Assembly: GCA_934555825.1 (NCBI GenBank)
Contig: CAKTFJ010000004.1
Span: 1 to 64,000, forward strand
Reading direction: 5' to 3'
DNA from: an uncultured Hyphomicrobium sp.
Lineage (GTDB): Bacteria; Pseudomonadota; Alphaproteobacteria; Rhizobiales; Hyphomicrobiaceae
DNA: 64,000 nt
The position numbers and the translations under genes are program-made. The number at the start of each line of letters is the position of its first letter. Within the stretch, counting starts at the first letter, position 1. Under the pieces are notes generated by a model. That model did no database searches. It saw only the letters and a list, made by a program, of their open reading frames with translations, and had not been told where the DNA came from. This document shows, piece after piece, positions 9,320-17,758 of this stretch.

Positions 9320-10456
9320 ATGGTGAAGATTGCTGTGACGGCCGAAGGGCCGGATGAGCCCCGGGTGGCCGTCTCGCCCGAAACGGTGAAGAAGCTCACG
9401 GGGCTCGGCGCGACGGTTCGAGTTGAGACGGGAGCTGGCCGCCGGGCACGCTTTTCCGACGAGGCTCTGAAAGCTGCGGGCGCGGAGATCGCATCCTCAG
9501 CGTCTGACGCGGTGTCGGGGGCGGATGTTCTGCTCAAGGTTCGCCGTCCGTCCGTCGACGAGGTCCGGGGTCTGAAGCCAGGCGCCGTGGTTGCCGCCAT
9601 CCTCGATCCGTACGACAGGGCTGGTCTCGAACCCCTCGCGGGAACGAATGCCAGCCTCTTTTCCATGGAGTTCATGCCGCGCACCACGCGCGCCCAGTCG
9701 ATGGACGTGCTGTCGAGCCAGGCGAATCTCGCCGGCTACAAGGCTGTCGTCGATGCCGCCTCGCTGTTCGGCCAGGCGTTGCCGATGATGATGACGCCGG
9801 CGGGTACGGTCCCGGCGACGAAGGTGTTCATCATGGGTGTCGGCGTGGCAGGCCTTCAGGCCATCGCGACGGCGCGCCGCCTCGGCGCCATCGTGTCCGC
9901 GACCGACGTGCGCCCCGCCACGAAAGAGCAAGTTGCCTCGCTCGGCGCCAAGTTCGTGGCTGTCGAGGACGACGAATTCAAGGAAGCGCAGACGGCGGCA
10001 GGATATGCCAAGCCGATGTCGGCGGAATATCAGGCCAAGCAGGCCGAACTGATTGCGAACCACATCAAGATCCAGGACATCGTCATCACGACGGCGCTTA
10101 TTCCCGGCCGTCCGGCGCCGCGCCTCATTACGCGGGCCATGGTCGAGAGCATGAAGCCGGGCTCGGTGATCGTCGATCTCGCGGCCGAGCGCGGCGGAAA
10201 CTGCGAAGCGACCGTGCCCGGACAAACGGTGGAAGTGTCGGACGTGAAGATCGTCGGGCCGCTCAATCTCGCGGGCACGGTGGCCGTCAACGCGTCGAGC
10301 CTTTACGCCAAGAACCTCTACGCCTTCCTCGAACTCTTCTTCGACAAAAAGGACAAGTCGTTCCGGGTCGATTGGGACGACGATATCGTGAAGGGCACGC
10401 TGGTCGCGCGGGATGGACAAATCGTTCACCCGAGCCTTGCCCCGCCATCCGCCTGA
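9320..10456 (+). CDS. pntAA: NAD(P) transhydrogenase subunit alpha part 1 (PntAA)
   Basis: Start chosen at ATG 9320 ([26 protein letters not shown]), where the alanine dehydrogenase/PNT N-terminal domain begins; the upstream in-frame extension is not protein-like. 378 residues matches the split Rhodospirillum-type PntAA. The NAD(H)-binding Rossmann fold contains [22 protein letters not shown] (about 170-192). Soluble domain I transfers hydride from NADH to NADP+ in the proton-translocating transhydrogenase. It is followed directly by pntAB and pntB in one operon. Confidence 0.95.
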   Translation: MVKIAVTAEGPDEPRVAVSPETVKKLTGLGATVRVETGAGRRARFSDEALKAAGAEIASSASDAVSGADVLLKVRRPSVDEVRGLKPGAVVAAILDPYDRAGLEPLAGTNASLFSMEFMPRTTRAQSMDVLSSQANLAGYKAVVDAASLFGQALPMMMTPAGTVPATKVFIMGVGVAGLQAIATARRLGAIVSATDVRPATKEQVASLGAKFVAVEDDEFKEAQTAAGYAKPMSAEYQAKQAELIANHIKIQDIVITTALIPGRPAPRLITRAMVESMKPGSVIVDLAAERGGNCEATVPGQTVEVSDVKIVGPLNLAGTVAVNASSLYAKNLYAFLELFFDKKDKSFRVDWDDDIVKGTLVARDGQIVHPSLAPPSA

Positions 10457-10467
10457 GGAGCCGCACG

Positions 10468-10941
10468 ATGACCCGTCATACTCTCCGCGCGCACGTCTCC
10501 GAGCCGATTTCGACGGCCGCCATGACCGAAAAGTCCGATCTGGCGCGCCGCGTGCTGCGCGCCGGTTATGCGGTTGCCGCCGCGACCGTTCTCGTGCCGA
10601 CGGCCGCATTTGCGGCGGAAGGTATGGGCGGGGCGGTGGATCCCTCCGTCTACCGCCTTATGGTGTTCGTGATGGCGATCTTCGTCGGCTACTACGTGGT
10701 GTGGAGCGTGACGCCCGCGCTGCATACGCCGCTGATGAGCGTCACCAACGCCATCAGCTCCGTGATCGTCGTCGGCGCTCTGCTCGCCGTTGGTGTGGAA
10801 CTCGTGACCGACGGTACGACGGCGGCACGCGTGTTCGGTTTTCTCGCTCTCGTGATGGCGTCGGTGAACATCTTCGGTGGCTTCCTCGTCACCAGCCGAA
10901 TGCTCGCCATGTACAAGAAAAAAGATAAGGCCGGGAAGTAG
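10468..10941 (+). CDS. pntAB: NAD(P) transhydrogenase subunit alpha part 2 (PntAB)
   Basis: 157 residues from ATG 10468, with GAGGAG at 10455-10460 overlapping the pntAA stop. A hydrophobic N-terminal stretch ([20 protein letters not shown]) precedes three helices (about 60-85, 90-112, 118-140) and a Lys-rich end. It is the membrane domain II partner of PntB. The signal-like N-terminal extension is longer than the family core, and an internal ATG at 10522 is an alternative start. Confidence 0.9.
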   Translation: MTRHTLRAHVSEPISTAAMTEKSDLARRVLRAGYAVAAATVLVPTAAFAAEGMGGAVDPSVYRLMVFVMAIFVGYYVVWSVTPALHTPLMSVTNAISSVIVVGALLAVGVELVTDGTTAARVFGFLALVMASVNIFGGFLVTSRMLAMYKKKDKAGK

Positions 10942-10956
10942 AGGGGACGCCTTCCG

Positions 10957-12363
10957 ATGACTCCCAATATCGCTGCCTTCCTCTACCTCGTCGCCGGTGT
11001 GCTGTTCATCATGGCGCTCAGGGGGCTCTCGCATCCCGAGTCGAGCCGCAAGGGTAACGCCTACGGCATGATCGGCATGGCGATCGCCGTGTTGACGACG
11101 CTCGCCGTCTCGAGCCCCGACCAGGCGCTGACATGGGCGCTCATCCTCGGCGGCATCGGCATCGGCGGCGTGATCGGCGCCGTCATCGCCAAGAAAATCC
11201 CGATGACGCAGATGCCGGAGCTCGTCGCGGCGTTCCACTCGCTGGTCGGCATGGCGGCAGTATTCGTGGCGGCGGCTGCGCTCTATGCGCCGGAAGCCTT
11301 CGGTATCGGAACGCCCGGCAACATCGCGGCACTCAGCCTCGCGGAAATGGGCATCGGTCTCGCCATCGGCGCCATTACGTTCACCGGCTCGGTGATCGCG
11401 TTTGCGAAGCTTTCGGGGCGCATGTCGGGGGCGCCGATCCTGCTGCCCGCGCGACACCTGATCAACCTCGCGCTGTTCGCTGCGATGGCATTTTTGATCT
11501 ATCGCTTCTGCGTGTCCGGCGGCGATACGACGACGTTCTGGATCATCACGGTTCTGGCGCTCGTGTTCGGCATCCTGATCATCATTCCGATCGGCGGCGC
11601 GGACATGCCGGTGGTGGTGAGCATGCTCAACTCCTACTCGGGGTGGGCGGCGGCCGGTATCGGCTTCACGGTCGGCAACATCGCGCTGATTATCACGGGT
11701 GCGCTCGTCGGCTCGTCGGGTGCGATCCTCTCCTACATCATGTGTAAGGGCATGAACCGCAGCTTCATCTCGGTGATCGCGGGCGGCTTCGGCGGCGAGA
11801 CGGCAGGGCCTGGCGGTGGCGGCGGCGAGCAGAAGCCCGTCAAGCTCGGCTCGGCGGAAGATGCGGCCTACGTGCTGAAGAACGCCTCCAAGGTCATCAT
11901 CGTGCCGGGTTACGGCATGGCGGTTGCCCAGGCGCAGCACGCGCTGCGCGAGATGGCGGATGCGCTGAAGAAAGCCGGCGTCGAGGTGAAGTATGCGATC
12001 CATCCTGTTGCGGGGCGCATGCCGGGGCACATGAACGTTCTGCTCGCTGAAGCGAACGTGCCCTACGATGAGGTGTTCGAGCTTGAGGACATCAATTCGG
12101 AATTCTCGCAGGCCGACGCTGTCTACGTCATCGGCGCCAACGACGTCGTGAACCCTGCGGCCGAAGACGACAAGACCTCACCGATCTACGGCATGCCCGT
12201 GCTCCAGGTGTGGAAGGCCGCGACCGTGTTCTTCAACAAGCGCTCGCTGGCATCGGGATATGCGGGCATCGATAACCCCGTTTTCTATCGCGACAACACC
12301 GTCATGGTGCTGGGCGACGCGAAGAAGATGACCGAAGAGATCGCGAAAGCGTTGAGCCATTAA
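10957..12363 (+). CDS. pntB: NAD(P) transhydrogenase subunit beta (PntB)
   Basis: 468 residues. About nine hydrophobic helices fill residues 1-260, then a Gly-rich linker (GGFGGETAGPGGGGGEQKP) leads to the NADP(H)-binding domain III with VIIVPGYGMAVAQAQHALREM and HPVAGRMPGHMNVLLAEA, ending in FVLGDAKK-type motifs. Together with PntAA/AB it uses the proton-motive force to make NADPH, useful for a methylotroph's biosynthesis. It starts 15 bp after pntAB. Confidence 0.96.
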   Translation: MTPNIAAFLYLVAGVLFIMALRGLSHPESSRKGNAYGMIGMAIAVLTTLAVSSPDQALTWALILGGIGIGGVIGAVIAKKIPMTQMPELVAAFHSLVGMAAVFVAAAALYAPEAFGIGTPGNIAALSLAEMGIGLAIGAITFTGSVIAFAKLSGRMSGAPILLPARHLINLALFAAMAFLIYRFCVSGGDTTTFWIITVLALVFGILIIIPIGGADMPVVVSMLNSYSGWAAAGIGFTVGNIALIITGALVGSSGAILSYIMCKGMNRSFISVIAGGFGGETAGPGGGGGEQKPVKLGSAEDAAYVLKNASKVIIVPGYGMAVAQAQHALREMADALKKAGVEVKYAIHPVAGRMPGHMNVLLAEANVPYDEVFELEDINSEFSQADAVYVIGANDVVNPAAEDDKTSPIYGMPVLQVWKAATVFFNKRSLASGYAGIDNPVFYRDNTVMVLGDAKKMTEEIAKALSH

Positions 12364-12369
12364 GGGCGG

Positions 12370-12774
12370 GTGCTGGGCGTGAAAGTTGGCTTTCGCCAGC
12401 TTCTCGAAGATGCGAACGCCAGGATCGAAACGCTGGGCGCGGAAGACGTCCGCGCCTTGCGGGAGCGAGGCGAGGTTCTGCTCGTGGATCTGCGCGACAG
12501 GCGCGAACTCGAGCGCGACGGGCGTATCCCTGGGGCTTTTCATTGCCCGCGCGGGATGCTGGAATTCTGGATTGATCCGGAGAGCCCGTATCACAAACCG
12601 GTTTTCGCCGAACCGCACCGCTTCGTGTTCTACTGTGCGAGCGGCTGGCGCTCGGCCCTCGCGACGCGGACGGCCCAGGACATGGGGCTTCAGCCGGTTG
12701 CGCATCTGGCAGGCGGGTTCACCGCGTGGCGCGATGCCGGATTTCCCATCGAGCCCGTGACGGCGAAAACCTAG
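12370..12774 (+). CDS. Rhodanese-like domain protein
   Basis: 134 residues. The single rhodanese domain has its active-site loop at FYCASGWRSA (Cys89) and the conserved VLLVDLRDRRELERDGRIPGAFHCPRG. A GTG at 12370 or, with a better-spaced GGGCGGG, a GTG at 12379 could be the start; both give the same domain. It follows pntB by 6 bp and is likely co-transcribed. Such proteins transfer sulfane sulfur or act as redox sensors; the substrate is not evident. Confidence 0.85.
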   Translation: MLGVKVGFRQLLEDANARIETLGAEDVRALRERGEVLLVDLRDRRELERDGRIPGAFHCPRGMLEFWIDPESPYHKPVFAEPHRFVFYCASGWRSALATRTAQDMGLQPVAHLAGGFTAWRDAGFPIEPVTAKT

Positions 12775-12939
12775 CGAGCGGACGCCATCCGCGGCCTTTG
12801 CGTGTGCAGGCTGCCCGTGCCGTCGGGCCGCATTTCGTATGCGGCAATGTTATCCCCTTGCCCAAGAGATCGAGAAAACTCTAGCCTGCGTAGAAGAAGG
12901 GCAATCGAACTCTTTTGAAAGAAACCCTTGAGGTCGCGC

Positions 12940-13464
12940 ATGAAGGCCTTTGCGCTTGTCGTCGCACTCCTGGCCGCGGTGATCGGCGGACGTTCCACGC
13001 TGGCGGGCGGCGCGTTCGAGGCGGAGCCTGTGATTGGCGGCGTCTCGATGGCGTGCCGGGATTTCCGCGGGCGGATCGTCCAGACGCTTCACACACCGCT
13101 CAGAGGGGATGTGGGCCGCGCGACGTTCATCTCGGCCGTGCCGGTGATTGCGCTCGATCCGGTGCGGCTCGCGACGTTACCCGAGAAGATGCAGATCTTT
13201 TTCTATCAGCACGAGTGCGCGCATCACGTGCTCGCGCATATCATCAACCCGACGATCGAAAGCGAGCGGGAAGCGGATTGCTGGTCGATTGAGAGGGGCC
13301 GGTTGGCCGGGATCTTTCGGCGTGCAGACGTTGAAGCTTTTGCGCCGTTTCTTGCACACAGCCGCGGCTCGCCCTTCGGGCATTTGCCGGGTCCGGAGCG
13401 TCACGCCTACCTGTTGGCATGCTTCGACGCTCCGGATCGTTCGCAGGCCGCCTACTCCCGTTGA
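12940..13464 (+). CDS. Small secreted HExxH metallopeptidase-like protein
   Basis: 174 residues from ATG 12940, with GAGG at 12930-12933. The N-terminal signal peptide (AFALVVALLAAVIGG) is followed by a mature domain with HECAHH (91-96) and ESEREAD (107-113), the arrangement of zinc ligands in M48-like gluzincins (HExxH…ExxxD). The rest of the protein is too short for a classical M48 enzyme, so this is a minimal zincin-like fold, catalytic or remnant. It converges on the small membrane gene (17-bp gap). Confidence 0.65.
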   Translation: MKAFALVVALLAAVIGGRSTLAGGAFEAEPVIGGVSMACRDFRGRIVQTLHTPLRGDVGRATFISAVPVIALDPVRLATLPEKMQIFFYQHECAHHVLAHIINPTIESEREADCWSIERGRLAGIFRRADVEAFAPFLAHSRGSPFGHLPGPERHAYLLACFDAPDRSQAAYSR

Positions 13465-13481
13465 GAGGAGTGGCGCCGAGC

Positions 13482-13889
13482 CTAGCGGGCAGCGTTCGAC
13501 GTGGTGTGATAGGTGACCATCAGCATCGCGAGCAGCACGGCGGAGAGCAATCCGGCGAAGGTGCCAAGAAGGATGGCCGACGGCGGCGTTGCGATGTGGT
13601 TTGCGATGTCGTGCGCGGCGAGGCTGCCGGCGATGGATGCGATCGCGGCGTTGACCACGACCACGCCGGGGATCTTCGAATCGTCCGGGCCTACGCCGGC
13701 ACCGAGGAACACCGCCTTGTAGCGCGCGATAGATGCGACGAGCGTCGCGATCAAGCCGGCGGTGATGGCGAGGGTGCGCGTGCCGGTGATGGTACCACCC
13801 AAAAACAGGCCAACGAGTGCCCCGACCGCTGTCGCGATCAGAAGCAGAATGATGATGCTCATAGACGTCTTGCCGCTCACGGCTGCCAT
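13482..13889 (-). CDS. Small membrane protein of unknown function
   Basis: 135 residues with three or four hydrophobic stretches (about 11-32, 38-55, 72-92, 105-125) and no charged catalytic motif. An internal ATG at 13862 (MSIIILLLIATAVGALVG) is an alternative start that would place the first helix at the very N-terminus. I do not recognise the family. It stands alone between convergent and co-directional neighbours. Confidence 0.6.
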   Translation of the reverse strand: MAAVSGKTSMSIIILLLIATAVGALVGLFLGGTITGTRTLAITAGLIATLVASIARYKAVFLGAGVGPDDSKIPGVVVVNAAIASIAGSLAAHDIANHIATPPSAILLGTFAGLLSAVLLAMLMVTYHTTSNAAR

Positions 13890-14028
13890 ATGCGTGTCTC
13901 CCCTTGTTTCTCTTGACGAATACGAGAATCCGCCAGCCGCTCACCGTAAACAGTGTTCTTGATCTTGGTCAATGCGGTCGGCGTGCAGATCAATCTTGGA
14001 AGGGGGAGGCAAAGGGAGACACGTGGTG

Positions 14029-14643
14029 TCAGCGCGTGCGGGTGGGGATAACGATCCGTTGTCCGACCTCGATGCGATCCGATGTCAGGCGGTTGGCGAC
14101 GACGATGTCGTGGAGCGGGACGCGATGATTGCGAGAGATACTGTAAAGCGTGTCGCCCTCGCGCACTTCGACGACGTGAGGGCCTGCGGGACGAGGCTGC
14201 GTGTGCGCGGCAACAGGGGTGCCCGTGTTGCGCGGGGGCGCCCCGGCGCCCGTGATGAACGGAGACGGCTGCTGCCAGCGGGCGTTCGGGTCGTAGTTCG
14301 GATGCTCCCCACGGCTGGCGCCGCCGAGGCTTGCGGTCTGGATACCGGAGGCCGGCCGGTAACCGGCGTCGGCCATGTGACGCGGCGTCGGCGTGCCGGG
14401 ATCGACATATTGACGGGGGGCGTGGGCAGAGCGGTGCGGCGCGGCGTTATAGGGGCGGCCGTACGTCGAACCGTCCGGATACGTGCGCTGCGGGGACGCG
14501 TAGACGTTTTCGTGCGGGCGGGGAGCGAGGCTCGATGTGGTGAGTGAGCCCTGGGAGCCGCTGGAGCTGCAACCGGCGAGTGTGGTCGCAAGGCCAGCAA
14601 TGGCCAAAGCACCCCGATAAAGGGGGCGGGAACGGAAACGCAT
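14029..14643 (-). CDS. LysM-domain lipoprotein
   Basis: 204 residues from ATG 14643 (MRFRSRPLYRG); an upstream ATG at 14676 would add 11 residues. The N-terminus is a lipoprotein signal (IAGLATTLAGC, lipobox LAGC). A long Pro/Gly/His/Arg-rich low-complexity region of about 120 residues follows. The last 45 residues form one LysM module (VEVREGDTLYSISRNHRVPLHDIVVANRL…GQRIVIP). It probably binds peptidoglycan from an outer-membrane anchor, similar to NlpD but lacking the M23 peptidase domain. Confidence 0.8.
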   Translation of the reverse strand: MRFRSRPLYRGALAIAGLATTLAGCSSSGSQGSLTTSSLAPRPHENVYASPQRTYPDGSTYGRPYNAAPHRSAHAPRQYVDPGTPTPRHMADAGYRPASGIQTASLGGASRGEHPNYDPNARWQQPSPFITGAGAPPRNTGTPVAAHTQPRPAGPHVVEVREGDTLYSISRNHRVPLHDIVVANRLTSDRIEVGQRIVIPTRTR

Positions 14644-14793
14644 GACGAGATACTCCGCTAACGCATACAACCTCAAGAAGCGCAGCTTTTGGTTAACGGA
14701 GCATTAAGCATATGGGCGCGCGCGGACGATTTCGCGTGGTAACGTTCGATCTGCCAGGCGAATGATCCGCGAGATGCGGGGGAGAACGAAGAT

Positions 14794-15624
14794 TTGGGGC
14801 TGATACTCAAACTGGCGATGGGCGTCGTGCTGGCCGGCGGACTCTTGGCGTTGATCGTGCCGAGGGTCGAACGGCGGCTCATGTACTTTCCGGGCACCGC
14901 CTATCTCTCGCCCGCTGAATCGGGGCTTCTCGGCGTGCAGGAGCACGTTCTCGCAACTGCGGATGGCGAGCGGGTGATGGCGTGGTATGCGCCTGCCAAA
15001 CCAGGCCGGCAAACGGTGCTCTATTTCCACGGCAATGCAGGCGCGCTCGACTCTCGGGCCGAACGCATCGCGCGCTACACGGCGCATGGGCTCGGTGTCT
15101 TCATCATGACGTATCGCGGTTTTGCCGGGAGCAGCGGACACCCGTCAGAAAAAGCCAATGTGGCGGATGCAAAGCTCGCGTTCGACACACTCGTCGGGCT
15201 TGGCGTCGATCCTGACGACATCGTCGTTTACGGGGAATCGCTCGGGACGGGCGTTGCTACGCAGGTTGCTGCAACTCGGCCTGTCGGCGGGTTGGTGCTG
15301 GAGGCACCCTACACGTCGATGGTCGATCTTGCGGCGCTCCATTACCCGTTGCTCGCGCTGCCCGGCCGGCTGTTCATGCGCGACCGCTACGATACGCGCC
15401 GGCACATCGCATCGGTCACGGCGCCGCTGCTCATTATCCACGGCGAGGCGGACGGCATCATTCCAGTCTCGATGGGGCATGAGCTTCACGCGCTTGCGGC
15501 TGGTCCCAAGACGATCCGGACTTTTCGCGGAGCCGGACACGCCGATCACGTGATGTTCGGATCGCTGGATGTGGTGCTGGAGTGGATTGGCGCGCTCAAG
15601 GTCGGCCGGTTGCGGGCAGGGTAG
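14794..15624 (+). CDS. Alpha/beta hydrolase, BEM46/YfhR-like
   Basis: 276 residues from TTG 14794, with GGGGGAGA just upstream. One N-terminal helix (about 5-22) anchors it in the membrane. The hydrolase fold shows the oxyanion HGNAG (79-83), the nucleophile elbow GESLG (Ser149), LLIIHGEADGIIP with the acid, and GAGHADH with the His. This is the serine aminopeptidase/BEM46 family of membrane-bound hydrolases; the substrate is unknown. Confidence 0.85.
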   Translation: MGLILKLAMGVVLAGGLLALIVPRVERRLMYFPGTAYLSPAESGLLGVQEHVLATADGERVMAWYAPAKPGRQTVLYFHGNAGALDSRAERIARYTAHGLGVFIMTYRGFAGSSGHPSEKANVADAKLAFDTLVGLGVDPDDIVVYGESLGTGVATQVAATRPVGGLVLEAPYTSMVDLAALHYPLLALPGRLFMRDRYDTRRHIASVTAPLLIIHGEADGIIPVSMGHELHALAAGPKTIRTFRGAGHADHVMFGSLDVVLEWIGALKVGRLRAG

Positions 15625-15684
15625 GCCCGCGGTGCGCGATTTCGCGGCTTCAATCCCGAGACGAAGGGCACTACTGTTCCGCCC

Positions 15685-16311
15685 ATGATACGCGGAAAGT
15701 TCATTACGTTCGAAGGTGGAGAGGGCTCCGGCAAGTCGACCCAGGCGGGGCGACTCGCAGCGCGGTTGCGCGCTGACGGGGCTGAAGTCGTACTCACGCG
15801 GGAGCCCGGCGGAACACCGCTCGGCGAGCGTGTGCGCGGAGTTGTGCTCGAAGCCGTGCCCGAGCCCGTTACGGAGCTTTTGCTCTTCGCCGCCGCGCGC
15901 GCCGAGCACGTGGCCAAGGTGATCCGGCCGGCGCTTTCGCACGGCACGTGGGTGGTATCGGATCGCTTCATGGATTCGACGCGCGTTTATCAGGGCATGC
16001 TGGCGGGCGTATCTCCGGGCCTGATCGCGGCGGTGGAGTATGAGAGCGTCAGGCCGACGTTTCCCGATCTCACAATCGTGCTCGATCTGCCGCCGCAGGT
16101 TGGCGTCGAGCGCGCGGTTCAGCGCGGGGCGTTGTCACGCTTCGATGCAGCGGACAACACCTATCATCTCAATCTGCGCGAAGCGTTTCTGGCCGTGGCG
16201 CGCTCGGAGCCTCAACGCTGCGTCGTGATCGACGCCAACCGCGATGCGGATGCGATTGCGGACGATGTCTGGCGCGCCGTCGAGGAGCGGCTGCTCGCCG
16301 AGGTGCGCTAG
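15685..16311 (+). CDS. tmk: Thymidylate kinase
   Basis: 208 residues. The P-loop is GGEGSGKST (11-19), DRFMDSTRVYQG is the DR(Y/F) dTMP-binding segment, and RGALSRFDAADNTYHLNLREAF covers the lid. It phosphorylates dTMP to dTDP. It leads a rightward run with holB and metG, a common alphaproteobacterial order. Its TAG stop (16309-16311) lies inside the terminal CTAGTGT of the palindromic element, so the insertion may have altered the last codons. Confidence 0.95.
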   Translation: MIRGKFITFEGGEGSGKSTQAGRLAARLRADGAEVVLTREPGGTPLGERVRGVVLEAVPEPVTELLLFAAARAEHVAKVIRPALSHGTWVVSDRFMDSTRVYQGMLAGVSPGLIAAVEYESVRPTFPDLTIVLDLPPQVGVERAVQRGALSRFDAADNTYHLNLREAFLAVARSEPQRCVVIDANRDADAIADDVWRAVEERLLAEVR

Positions 16312-16474
16312 TGTGATGATCGAGAAATTCGCCACGTCAAGCAGCAAGGTTCCGAGCGAATTTCTCGATCGGAACCTTGCTGGCAACTCTATGGTTCTGG
16401 TGTCCCTTTTTACTCCGAAGTTTGCTCGCCAACCTCGCCGCAAGCTCTGGCGAACTTCGGATTCGGGACACTAG
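16308..16474. repeat. 167-bp element with terminal inverted repeats and interleaved palindromes
   Basis: Ends are CTAGTGT (16308-16314) and ACACTAG (16468-16474). Inside, GATCGAGAAATTCGC (16318-16332) is inverted at 16356-16370, and CAGCAAGGTTCC (16342-16353) is inverted at 16371-16382; the two pairs interleave. A third hairpin pairs GTGTCCC (16400-16406) with GGGACAC (16465-16471) and TCCGAAGTT (16414-16422) with AACTTCGGA (16453-16461). It is less GC-rich than the flanking genes and has no coding potential. This is the profile of a MITE or REP-type non-autonomous element. Confidence 0.7.
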
Positions 16475-16476
16475 CG

Positions 16477-17604
16477 ATGGCGCGGGCGCCGGTCGTGCAA
16501 GAGATCGAGGAATTGCCGGAGGCCGACCGCCTCGACGGCTTTCCGCATCCACGCAGCGCGCGCCATCTCTATGGCCACGAGGGCGCCGAGGAGATGCTCG
16601 AAGCAGCGTTCGCTTCGGGGAGGATGCATCACGGCTGGCTCATTGCGGGTGCAGACGGCATCGGCAAAGCGACGCTCGCGTATCGCTTCGCGCGCTATGT
16701 GCTGGCCGATCCGGCCGAACGCACGCCCGGCTCGCTCGATGTCGATCCTGAGACACGCGCGGCGCGGCAGGTGCTCGCACTCTCGCATCCGGGGCTTCTG
16801 GTCATCCGCCGCGGCTGGGATCCGAAAGGCAAGCGGTTTCCCGCGACGATCCCGGTGGACGAGGTGCGCCGCTTGAAATCGTTTCTCGGGCGGACGAGCG
16901 AGGAGGGCGCGTGGCGCGTCGTTATCGTCGACCGGGCTGATGAACTCAACATTGCGGCCGCGAATGCGCTTCTGAAGTCGCTCGAGGAACCGCCGGCGCG
17001 GACGATATTCCTGCTCATTTCGTCGGCACCAGGCCGCCTGTTGGTGACCATCCGCTCGCGGGTGCGCACGCTCGATCTCGCGCCGCTCGGCGACGAGGCG
17101 CTCAAGCGGGCGGTGACGCAGGCGTTCGCGGCGAGCGGCGAGGAGGTGGGCAGCGGGATGCCGTCTCCATCCGAATGGGAGCGGCTGGCGCGGCTTTCGG
17201 GCGGGAGCGCGCGCCGGTTGATCGCGCTCCATGCAGCCAAAGGGCTTGCCCTCTACGACCGCATCGCGTCGCTGCTCGATACGTTGCCGAAGGTGGATTG
17301 GGGGGCCGTGCATACGCTTGGCGACGAGTTGGCCGGGCAGGCGGCCGACCAGCGGTTCGTGCTGTTCTTCGAGCTTCTGATGGATACGGTTGCGCGCCTC
17401 GTCGCGGCGGAGGCCAGAGGCGAGGGAACGCCCGAGGAGAGGGCGCTTGCGGCGCGCCTGATCGGGCCGGCGCGGCTTGCCACATGGGCTGGCTTGTGGG
17501 AAAGAGTGGCCGCGGCACGGGCCGAGGCGGCTGCCCTCAATCTCGACCGCAAGGCCCTGATCCTGGACGTCTTCTCCCGGCTCGGGGCGGCGGCCCGCAG
17601 TTAG
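16477..17604 (+). CDS. holB: DNA polymerase III subunit delta'
   Basis: 375 residues. The clamp-loader AAA fold has a P-loop-like GADGIGKAT (58-66), a DRADELNIAAANALLKSLEEPP segment and LISSAPGRLLVTIRSR, as in delta' proteins. The ATG at 16477 comes 2 bp after the palindromic element, so any ribosome-binding site must lie in the element (GGGAC at 16465-16469 is the only candidate). It loads the beta clamp with the other clamp-loader subunits. Confidence 0.92.
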   Translation: MARAPVVQEIEELPEADRLDGFPHPRSARHLYGHEGAEEMLEAAFASGRMHHGWLIAGADGIGKATLAYRFARYVLADPAERTPGSLDVDPETRAARQVLALSHPGLLVIRRGWDPKGKRFPATIPVDEVRRLKSFLGRTSEEGAWRVVIVDRADELNIAAANALLKSLEEPPARTIFLLISSAPGRLLVTIRSRVRTLDLAPLGDEALKRAVTQAFAASGEEVGSGMPSPSEWERLARLSGGSARRLIALHAAKGLALYDRIASLLDTLPKVDWGAVHTLGDELAGQAADQRFVLFFELLMDTVARLVAAEARGEGTPEERALAARLIGPARLATWAGLWERVAAARAEAAALNLDRKALILDVFSRLGAAARS

Positions 17605-17758
17605 ACACGAGAGCCGCATGAAAGCCTGCTCCAGATGACCAGACTGATGCCGCAACTGCTGGACTCTCGCCGAATGTGACGCTCTCGCGGCCCACGACGG
17701 GCAAGCCTGAGCCATCCGGCGAGATCGAATTCAGCGGCGAGACGTTCCGAGAGGTCCC

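Noticed and set aside
10426..12030. 534-codon leftward frame opposite pntB
   Set aside because: Composition (His/Arg/Asp-rich, no hydrophobic core) is typical of the antisense strand of a membrane-protein gene; pntB is certain.
16471..17715. 414-codon leftward frame over holB
   Set aside because: Antisense of holB with random-looking composition.
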